From: JAKBCQ01 sp021807585
GTDB taxonomy: Bacteria; Planctomycetota; Planctomycetia; Isosphaerales; Isosphaeraceae
Assembly: GCA_027325115.1 (NCBI GenBank)
Contig: DAHWFG010000142.1
Location: forward strand, 1-14,613
Direction of reading: 5' to 3'
Length of the DNA: 14,613 nucleotides
In this document: one piece after another, positions 6,324 to 12,822 of the stretch
Layout: each line of letters opens with the position of its first letter
How positions within the stretch are numbered: position 1 is the stretch's first letter
Notes under the pieces: generated by a model
What the model saw: only the letters and a program-made list of their open reading frames with translations
What the model was told of the DNA's origin: nothing
The model's database searches: none
Made by a program: the position numbers and the translations under genes

Positions 6324-9300
6324 CCCTGCTCTCCCGAGGGTTCAGGCATCCCGGGGTTCGGATTGCGTACCCGGGCCAGGTACGTCGTTCGCGGACGTGT
6401 GTTCAAATCCCCGAGCAACGAATAATTACGTGCTTGCTTCTTAACCTTAGACACGCGACTCTCGGGGTCGGTCAAATCGCCGAAGACGATCGCCTTAGCC
6501 GGGCACGCCTGAGCACACGCGGGGACGATCGTTCCGTCCGGAATCGAAGTATCCGCCGAAGCTCCCGCCCGAACCCGCGCGCCGATCTTGCCACGCTCGA
6601 TCCGCTGCACGCAATATGTGCATTTCTCCATAACGCCGCGGATCCGCACCGTCACGTCGGGGTTCTTTTGCATCCGAAGCGTTTCGGCCATCCCCTTCTC
6701 GGTTAAAGGCCCCAGCCGAAGCTGGTCGAGCGGCCGCTCGTTGTAATTGTAAAAATTGAACCTCCGCACTTTATATGGACAATTATTCAAACAATATCGC
6801 GTGCCGATGCATCGACTGTACACCTGCATGTTCAATCCTTCTTCGCTGTGAACCGTCGCGTTGACCGGGCAGACGATCTCGCACGGCGCGTTCTCACATT
6901 GCATGCACGCCACGGGCTGATGCGCCAGGCTCGGGTCGTCCTCCCCCCCCGAGAAATATCGGTCGATCCGAATCCAGTGCATCTCGCGACCACGCGCAAC
7001 TTCATCTTTGCCGACAATCGGAATGTTGTTCTCAACCTGGCACGCAACCGTACACGCGTTACATCCAATACACGTGTTGAGATCGATCGCCATCCCCCAT
7101 TGGTGCTCGCCGTCGAGAACGGGGGGAGTGAGGATCTCCCCCAGCGTCTCAGACCCCGAATCGCCGTGCGCCGGCGTACGCCGCGTGTCGGCGAGCGTCA
7201 GCTCGCGCACCAGATCGCGGCCTTCCATCGTAAAATGATCTTGTGTACAAGCGAGGAGGTGCTTTCGACCCGTCGGGGTCAATTTCACGCCCGCCGCGAT
7301 ATCGAGCGCCGCGGTCGTTCGCAGCCGGTAGCAGTTGAAGCCGATTCCGTTCCCCACCCGGCCCGCCGCCGTTCGACCGTAACCCAACGCCGCCGCGATC
7401 GAAAAGTCCGCCTGACCGGGAAGCACCAATGCGACGATCTCCAGATCGCGACCCGACACCTCCAGCCGGACGACATCCCCCGTCGAAACCCCCAACGCTC
7501 TCGCGGTCTTCGGGCTCAGGATCGCCGCGTTGTCCCATGTGAGCTTGGTGATCGGATCGGGAACTTCCTGAAGAAATCCGTTATTGGCGAAGCGACCGTC
7601 GTCCACCTTCGTATCGCGATCGAATACGATCTCGAGGTTCTCCGCCGAGAGCGCCGGGCTCGGCTTCGCCGCCTTGACCGCCCACGCGAGCGAACTCCAT
7701 TGCAACGTCGGTTTCGTCACCGCGTGCTCCGAGCCCGCGAGCAAACCGTCGTGGAGGAACTTACGCCAACCGGCTTCAAGACCCGCAGCGGCGATTCCTG
7801 AGACCTTCTCAAACGCGCCGCGGACGATCTCATAAGGCGCGGTCTTCGCATAACCGGACAAACGCGCGAGGATCTCAAGCGCCGACCGACCGCCGAAAAG
7901 GGGCTCAATCAAGGGCTGGATCGGTACAACAGTCCCGTCGCTCGTGCGCGCATCGCCCCACGATTCCAGATAATGCGCCGCGGGAAGATGCCAAGAAGCC
8001 GATCGCGACGTTTCATCGGCGTAAAGACCCAGCCGGATCGTCGTCGCGACCCGATCGATCAACTTGGCGAACCCCAGATCGGCGGGAGCGTCATAAGCGG
8101 GGTTGCAACCGATCACGACAAGCGTCTCAACCTCCCCATTGCCGATCGCCGAAGCCAGATCTTGCAAAATCCCCGCGTCCCCTCCGGTCGGCACGCTCCG
8201 CAACTCGATCGTCGAACCCAAATTGCCTAACACGTCGTTTAATGCATGCGCAATTGCATGAACAAGCGGCGGCTGACCGCGTCCCGCGACGATCAATCCC
8301 TTGCCGGCGTTCGCACGAAGGTCGGAGGCGACCTCATGAACCCACCGATCGTCGACCTTCGTCCGACCGCTGATCGAATCGAGCGCCTCGCGGAGCGGAG
8401 ATTGAGGTTTCCCCGTCCCCGGCGCCGAACCCCCGGCGATCGAAATCAGCACTTCCCTCGCCAGCGCCAGCGCGTAATCGACCACATGGCTCGACGCCTG
8501 CCGATACCGATGATCCGCCATGCCGCCGGTGAGCGAATATCGACTCTCTACCGCGTAAAGCCGGTTCATCTTGTCCGAGGTGCCGTCAATCCGCCGCGCG
8601 TCGGCGAAATCGCGGAGATGACGACCACCGATATCTTCCACCCCAAGAATATCGGCGTCGAGCGTCAAAACGACCGCAGCCCGGTCGAACCGATACCTCG
8701 ATACAACCGGAGCGCCGAACGCCAACGCCGCCCCACCCCGAGCGTTCGACGTGTCGATCGGCTCGTACGTGTACCACCGAGCAGCGGGCATCACCGACCG
8801 AATATGCCCACGAAGTAAGTCGATCGATGGCGAAGCCGTATCCTCGCACAAAATGTGCAGACCTCGCCCCTTATCGGCGCGAAGCGCGGCGAAATGCGCG
8901 CCCGCGAATCCGTCGTACGCCTCCCAGGTCGAAGGCTCCCCCTTGTGAAGTACGTTTCTCGATCGATCGGGATCGTACATATCAAGAACCGACGCCTGTG
9001 CGATCGCGTCGGAACAGCCCCCGCTATCGGGATGCTTGGGATTCCCTTCAATCTTGGTCGGACGTCCCTCGTGACTCTCAACCAAAACAGGTATCGCCGT
9101 ACCGGGACGAGGCATCGCCGACGCATAAAAATTGGGCAGTCCGGGAACAACCTCGAGCGGAGGCTTGCTGTACGGCAATGCCTTGAACTCGGGCCGACGA
9201 CAACCCGTAATTCCCGTCATCCCCGCCAACCCCAGCGACGCCGCCATCAAATGAAGGAACCGCCTCCGATCAATTCCCCCCGCCAAAAGCTCACTCATCG

Positions 9301-9442
9301 ATCGGGGAAATCGCTCGTCCACCCACTCGCGAAACGCGGGCGAGTTCGCCAGCTCGTCAAGGCTGCGCCAGTAGCTTTTACCCGTGGGTTCAAGCCCGCT
9401 CCAAGACGTACACCCCTCTTCCATATCCTTATCTATGTTCAT
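6320..9442 (-). CDS. actB: Alternative complex III iron-sulfur/molybdopterin-oxidoreductase-like subunit ActB
   Basis: A 1040-residue protein with two parts. The N-terminal part resembles a molybdopterin oxidoreductase catalytic subunit; in ActB this domain is known to lack the cofactor. The C-terminal part (about 780-1000) is a ferredoxin-like domain with 15 cysteines: CIGCNACTVAC (791-801), CMQCENAPCEIVC (846-858), CIGTRYCLNNC (878-888), CTYC (941-944) and CAQAC (976-980). That number suits three [4Fe-4S] clusters and one [3Fe-4S] cluster; the Thr in CIGT explains the three-iron site. A Tat-like motif, DRRRFLHLMAASLGLAG, sits at about 58-74 after a hydrophilic leader and is followed by a possible lipidation Cys (ITGC, 81), as known for ActB. 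ActB relays electrons from quinol to the hemes on the outer side of the membrane. The ATG at 9442-9440 is preferred because it overlaps the actA stop as ATGA; the frame is open further upstream but only within actA. Confidence 0.96.
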   Translation of the reverse strand: MNIDKDMEEGCTSWSGLEPTGKSYWRSLDELANSPAFREWVDERFPRSMSELLAGGIDRRRFLHLMAASLGLAGMTGITGCRRPEFKALPYSKPPLEVVPGLPNFYASAMPRPGTAIPVLVESHEGRPTKIEGNPKHPDSGGCSDAIAQASVLDMYDPDRSRNVLHKGEPSTWEAYDGFAGAHFAALRADKGRGLHILCEDTASPSIDLLRGHIRSVMPAARWYTYEPIDTSNARGGAALAFGAPVVSRYRFDRAAVVLTLDADILGVEDIGGRHLRDFADARRIDGTSDKMNRLYAVESRYSLTGGMADHRYRQASSHVVDYALALAREVLISIAGGSAPGTGKPQSPLREALDSISGRTKVDDRWVHEVASDLRANAGKGLIVAGRGQPPLVHAIAHALNDVLGNLGSTIELRSVPTGGDAGILQDLASAIGNGEVETLVVIGCNPAYDAPADLGFAKLIDRVATTIRLGLYADETSRSASWHLPAAHYLESWGDARTSDGTVVPIQPLIEPLFGGRSALEILARLSGYAKTAPYEIVRGAFEKVSGIAAAGLEAGWRKFLHDGLLAGSEHAVTKPTLQWSSLAWAVKAAKPSPALSAENLEIVFDRDTKVDDGRFANNGFLQEVPDPITKLTWDNAAILSPKTARALGVSTGDVVRLEVSGRDLEIVALVLPGQADFSIAAALGYGRTAAGRVGNGIGFNCYRLRTTAALDIAAGVKLTPTGRKHLLACTQDHFTMEGRDLVRELTLADTRRTPAHGDSGSETLGEILTPPVLDGEHQWGMAIDLNTCIGCNACTVACQVENNIPIVGKDEVARGREMHWIRIDRYFSGGEDDPSLAHQPVACMQCENAPCEIVCPVNATVHSEEGLNMQVYSRCIGTRYCLNNCPYKVRRFNFYNYNERPLDQLRLGPLTEKGMAETLRMQKNPDVTVRIRGVMEKCTYCVQRIERGKIGARVRAGASADTSIPDGTIVPACAQACPAKAIVFGDLTDPESRVSKVKKQARNYSLLGDLNTRPRTTYLARVRNPNPGMPEPSGEQG

Positions 9443-10092
9443 CTGTGGCATCCTGTGCACGATTCGGGCGCCTTGATCCGTGATCTCGCTTGCAAAATCC
9501 GACCCTCCTCGATCTGCGTACGTGCTTCGGGAGGCTGCCAGTTGAAATTCGTCGCCTCGTCGGGAGGTCGCAATTGCTCCTCGGGATGACGATGACAATC
9601 CAGACACCAGCCCATGCTCAAAGGCTTGTCATGCACCACCACCGGCATCTCGTTCACCTTGCCGTGACAGCTCACGCAACCGATCCCGCGCCGCACATGC
9701 ACCGCGTGGTTGAAGTAAACGTAATCCGGGGTTCTATGAACCCGCTCCCAAGGGATCGCCGCCCCGCTCGACCAACTGACACGAACCGCCTCCAATTGCT
9801 CGCTCGTCGCCTTGATCGCCTGATGACAATTCATGCACGTCTGAGTCGGCGGGATCTTCGATGTGGGTGAAAGCTCAACGCCCGTATGACAATAAAGACA
9901 CGACATCCCTAACCGCCCCGCGTGCTGTTCGTGAGAAAAACGAACAGGCTGAACCGGCGCGTACCCGACACGCGTATACAGAGGATGCCCATAATAATAG
10001 AGACCGGACACGACCAGGATGGCCGATAAGACACACCCCGCCACGATCCGACGCAGCAACGTATCCGCTGTCTTGCTGAATACAAGCGGCAA
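9439..10092 (-). CDS. actA: Alternative complex III pentaheme cytochrome c subunit ActA
   Basis: With the start used here it is 217 residues long. One transmembrane helix (about 16-32) anchors a periplasmic domain with five CxxCH heme motifs: CLYCH (65-69), CMNCH (86-90), CVSCH (139-143), CLDCH (163-167) and CTGCH (212-216, two residues from the end). Extra His residues (FSHEQH, YFNHAVH) are candidate distal ligands. This is the pattern of ActA, which passes electrons through the outer part of ACIII. The start is uncertain. No in-frame ATG precedes the helix. I choose TTG at 10092-10090 because GAGGA (10102-10098) lies five bases upstream and because homologues have a short cytoplasmic N-terminus. 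A TTG at 10197 would add 35 Arg- and Pro-containing residues but has no ribosome binding site. It is the first gene of the operon and overlaps actB by ATGA. Confidence 0.94.
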   Translation of the reverse strand: MPLVFSKTADTLLRRIVAGCVLSAILVVSGLYYYGHPLYTRVGYAPVQPVRFSHEQHAGRLGMSCLYCHTGVELSPTSKIPPTQTCMNCHQAIKATSEQLEAVRVSWSSGAAIPWERVHRTPDYVYFNHAVHVRRGIGCVSCHGKVNEMPVVVHDKPLSMGWCLDCHRHPEEQLRPPDEATNFNWQPPEARTQIEEGRILQARSRIKAPESCTGCHR

Positions 10093-10199
10093 GAAGATCC
10101 TCGTTTCTCTCGCGAACGATTCTCGAGGGGGATGAATAAGGCGGCCGAAAAACCGCCGTTCGATCGAAGATTGTAGCGGAAATCCGCCCGTCCACAATG

Positions 10200-10233
10200 A
10201 TTATCCGAACTGCTGAGAATGAAACCAGGTCAA
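10200..10233 (-). promoter_or_regulatory. Weak candidate promoter of the ACIII operon
   Basis: On the minus strand GATAAT (10205-10200) resembles a -10 box. TGGTTT lies 16 bases upstream (10227-10222) as a poor -35 box, and TTGACC (10233-10228) is a better hexamer but 22 bases away. Transcription from here would start near 10193, giving a leader of about 100 bases before the preferred actA TTG and excluding the far-upstream TTG at 10197. The match is weak and spacing is not ideal. Confidence 0.22.
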
Positions 10234-10595
10234 ATCGAACCCGCCGATGAGCGCCGATCGAAAAACCTAGATCGATGATTCTTAATCACCGAGGGACGAT
10301 CATCAAGCATGAGTCCAATGCGTGAAACCTCAAAACCGAGGAAAGCTCGTCCACAAACGATCTTCATCGATCCAAGTCTAATAAGATCTTTAGCGTTTCA
10401 ATCGAAACGGCACAATCCCGGCCAATATTTCGGAGTGATCCTTCCCTCCATCAATCCGCGGCGTCGACTGTTTTAGCTCCAGGTTCAACTCCCGACGACG
10501 ACGCCGCTCCTCACAACACTTTCACTTATCGTTCTGTCTTTATTCCGTTTAATCGAGTCTCACCGATAATCATCCATTGGTAGGAGGAAAACCTA
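10234..10595. other. Intergenic region between the ACIII operon and a possible small gene
   Basis: No convincing gene is seen on either strand. The region presumably holds divergent promoters. A 9-bp inverted repeat, gcggcgtcg (10458-10466) with cgacgccgc (10499-10507), has a 32-base loop and no T-run. A pyrimidine-rich stretch follows at about 10508-10550. The end contains the AGGAGG ribosome binding site at 10582-10587. Confidence 0.5.
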
Positions 10596-10787
10596 GTGCT
10601 CTACACAAATACACATCGTTATATCGACGAATCAGGCTCGCAATCGCTCGCTCATAATCGATGCGCCTCGTGCATCTTGCGTGACGATGCTCATTCGATC
10701 GGCGCCGAGGCCGACCGCGATCGCTTTCCAGTGTCATCTCACTCGCAGGTAAAAACGCCTTCCAAACGGATCGATCTCACGGCGTGA
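10596..10787 (+). CDS. Possible 63-residue protein, unrecognised
   Basis: A GTG codon at 10596 is preceded by AGGAGG (10582-10587) with an eight-base spacer, the best ribosome binding site in the window, and opens a frame of 63 residues ending in TGA. The product is hydrophilic (many Ser, Asp, His, Arg), has a CASC pair at about residues 24-27, and has no signal peptide or membrane segment. Its codon use does not stand out from the neighbours. I recognise no family. It stands alone between the ACIII operon, which is divergent, and a tRNA gene on the opposite strand. Without homologues a chance frame after a chance AGGAGG cannot be excluded. Confidence 0.35.
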   Translation: MLYTNTHRYIDESGSQSLAHNRCASCILRDDAHSIGAEADRDRFPVSSHSQVKTPSKRIDLTA

Positions 10788-10992
10788 AAATCGCTTGTTC
10801 GGAATGACGCATAGGCCAGGACTGTTCCAATTATTATCCACTCGGAGAACGGACGATTTGACTTGGCTTGCCGTTCCTTGCTTCGTGCATGCATTATTTC
10901 GGCGCGTGGAATCGGCGCGTTTTGCTTGCCTTAAGTCTTGATTTTGTCTAGTCTTGAGGGATATTCACGCGACTTGTCTTGGAGAGTCTGAA
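10788..10992. other. Gene-free spacer with several short repeated words
   Basis: This contains ggcgcgt twice, separated by ggaatc (about 10900-10920), gcttgcc twice, and agtcttga twice, with further cttg-containing variants up to the tRNA. Downstream of the tRNA in its own direction, no hairpin plus T-run terminator is visible. Confidence 0.45.
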
Positions 10993-11077
10993 TGCCGGCG
11001 GCGGGAGTCGAACCCGCACGAGGGTCACCCCTCAGAGGATTTTAAGTCCTCGGCGTCTGCCATTCCGCCACGCCGGC
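10993..11077 (-). tRNA. tRNA-Leu, anticodon TAA
   Basis: All parts of a class II tRNA can be folded by eye. The acceptor stem is GCCGGCG with CGCCGGC and a discriminator A at 10993. The D-arm follows TG. The anticodon stem GAGGA/TCCTC encloses the loop CTTAAAA, with anticodon TAA at 11044-11042. The long variable arm is GAGGG-GTGA-CCCTC, and the T-arm GCGGG/CCCGC has the loop TTCGACT. At 85 bases it has a normal length for leucine tRNA. It reads the UUA codon, and UUG by wobble. CCA is not encoded at the 3' end, so it must be added after transcription. Confidence 0.98.
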
Positions 11078-11560
11078 CTTGAAAATCGAACATCCTATCG
11101 CGAAGACGATCGAATCGATTCGCGATCAACCGATATGAATCGGAGCGAATCACTCCCTTCGCGCGGAGAACGAACGAGAATCGCACACTCTCCCCGTCGC
11201 CGAGAACAGCCCTTCTCATAGAGCGATTCGATCGCGTTCGGTTCGGACGACGACATTTCATCCTTCAACTCGTTCCGCACACTCAACATAATTCGCCGAC
11301 CCCTGCGCTTCCAGTCGAAAGAACCAGAATCGTACCGATTCGTCCTCAAGTGACCGCGAATTGTCCTCCTCGAATCGCCCAAAATCCGGCGGTCCACGGT
11401 ATCTTTAAAACCGCCGAGACGCTACACATTCACGCGTTATCACGAGGATTTGACGCCCCGGCGTCGACGCGTCGACTCGTCCGCGTTCAAGCTATTGTCG
11501 CCGACGCGCGCGATTTGCTAGCTTCAATGACACTAGCCCCGAACCTTGAGACGGCTCTCC
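11078..11560. other. 483-bp intergenic region with palindromes, no convincing gene
   Basis: Next to the tRNA 5' end are a perfect 12-bp palindrome, cgaatcgattcg (about 11109-11120), and CGATCG-type words. A minus-strand frame of about 100 Ser/Arg/Glu-rich codons crosses the region but has no good ribosome binding site. Nearer to the TPR gene is a palindrome cluster, listed separately. A promoter for the TPR gene should lie in the last 150 bases; I find only a weak TTGTCG with TAGCTT (18-base spacing) around 11496-11525. Confidence 0.45.
11452..11476. repeat. Two overlapping palindromes upstream of the TPR gene
   Basis: GACGCC-cc-GGCGTC (11452-11465) is followed, with a two-base overlap, by the perfect 14-bp palindrome gtcgacgcgtcgac (11463-11476). 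They lie 85-110 bases before the TPR start codon, where an operator could be. The palindrome itself is certain; a regulatory role is speculative. Confidence 0.4.
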
Positions 11561-12781
11561 ATGACTCCAGACATCGTGACAATTCCAGAGGCGGATCGCT
11601 CTCCCCAAACCACGAAGGTCGCGGTTCGACGTCAAAGGTCGTTTCAACCGCTCCGCGTCTTCGGATGGATCGTCTCACGGTTCATTCCCATCGCGGGTCT
11701 TTTGGCGCTGACCGTCTGGAACCTCAATCACTCGGTCGCGCTCGAAGAAGCCGATAAGGCGAAGTTCAAGGATGATTTGCTCTCGACGCGCCGCGCGATG
11801 GATCGGCTCGAGCACTGGCCTCCCAGTCCCAAGGCCGAAAAACTCGCGGCGCTGGGGCTTAGCCGGCTTGGTTACGCCGATCTCGCCGAGCCCCATTATC
11901 GCAAAGGGGCGAAACTCGACGTCGGCGAGCAATTTGTCCGCGCCTTCGGCCTTGTACGAATCGATCGGATCGACGACGCGATCGATTCGTACCGGACAAT
12001 TCTGGCGACCCCAAATCTCGATCACACCAACGAGGTTAAGGCTCTCAGGCAATTATCCGGCCTTCTCATTCGGCAATCGAAATGGACCGAGCTGCTCAAA
12101 AACGCGGATCGACTGATCGAGATCCCCGGCGGCAAGACAATCGGTTATACGCTTATGGGACAAGTTCATTCCTTCATTAATCCCGACAATCCCAAGTTAT
12201 TGATCGACGCATTTGAGAAAGTACTAGAGCTCGATCCCACACTGGAACGCATGCCTTTGCCGCGATCGTTTTTTTGGTCGAGCCTGGCCAAAGCCCACAT
12301 CAAGGAAGGGAGATCGTCGGAATCGCGCAAGTATCTGGTGCGTGCGCTCGACGAAGGTAAAAGCAACTTGTCGGCGAAAGAATCGGCCGAGCTGTTAGGA
12401 TTGTTGGGTGATAGCTACATGCTCGAGCAGGATCAGGACGAGGCTGAATCGTGCTGGCGTCAGGCTGTTCAACACGATCCCAGGGCGACTTCGTCGTGGC
12501 TCAGTTTGGGACGGCTGGAAATGCGCAAGGGGCGGTTCAAAGAGGCTCTGGTGATGCTGAAACGAGCGATCGATATCGATCCCGATTCGTTCGAGGCGCA
12601 TTACGTGCTGAGTCAGGTTTATCGCCGCATGGGACGAATCGACGAAGCCAGGCAAGTCGAAAAGAACCTCGAGGCGGCTCGATCGAGGATGGCGCCGACA
12701 CACGGGATGGGCGCCGACCCCGCGGCTCAACCGGCGCCCGAGCCGCGGACCCCCGCCGCAGATTCGAATCCAAAACGTTAA
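11561..12781 (+). CDS. Membrane-anchored tetratricopeptide repeat (TPR) protein
   Basis: A 406-residue protein with a short basic cytoplasmic N-terminus, one transmembrane helix at about 37-55 (SRFIPIAGLLALTVWNL) and a long helical domain. The clearest TPR units are at about 277-307 (LLGDSYMLEQDQDEAESCWRQA), 311-341 (WLSLGRLEMRKGRFKEALVM and on to IDIDPD) and 345-375 (AHYVLSQVYRRMGRIDEARQ); weaker ones occupy about 92-155 and 210-270. The tail (about 378-406) is Pro/Ala-rich and disordered. TPR domains bind partner proteins, and this one should face the periplasm. The ATG at 11561 is chosen over an in-frame TTG at 11546; no strong ribosome binding site is visible for either. The lipoprotein gene 41 bases downstream on the same strand is probably co-transcribed. 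Pairs of a TPR protein and an ASPIC/UnbV protein are common in planctomycetes, but their function is not established. Confidence 0.88.
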   Translation: MTPDIVTIPEADRSPQTTKVAVRRQRSFQPLRVFGWIVSRFIPIAGLLALTVWNLNHSVALEEADKAKFKDDLLSTRRAMDRLEHWPPSPKAEKLAALGLSRLGYADLAEPHYRKGAKLDVGEQFVRAFGLVRIDRIDDAIDSYRTILATPNLDHTNEVKALRQLSGLLIRQSKWTELLKNADRLIEIPGGKTIGYTLMGQVHSFINPDNPKLLIDAFEKVLELDPTLERMPLPRSFFWSSLAKAHIKEGRSSESRKYLVRALDEGKSNLSAKESAELLGLLGDSYMLEQDQDEAESCWRQAVQHDPRATSSWLSLGRLEMRKGRFKEALVMLKRAIDIDPDSFEAHYVLSQVYRRMGRIDEARQVEKNLEAARSRMAPTHGMGADPAAQPAPEPRTPAADSNPKR

Positions 12782-12822
12782 ACCGACGGTTTCAGTCCAT
12801 TCTAGCGTTCATATACTCGATC

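Noticed and set aside
6848..7801. Plus-strand 317-residue frame inside actB
   Set aside because: It is antisense to a clearly conserved iron-sulfur and molybdopterin-like protein, and its translation is Arg-rich and without domains.
9443..9607. Longer ActB start within actA
   Set aside because: The extra 55 residues are antigenic-looking low-complexity text from the actA coding region in another frame; the ATGA overlap gives a better start.
11095..11397. Minus-strand frame of about 100 residues between the tRNA and the TPR gene
   Set aside because: Ser/Arg/Glu-rich with no recognisable domain, no clear ribosome binding site, and closely packed against the tRNA. Probably a chance frame in GATCG-rich DNA.
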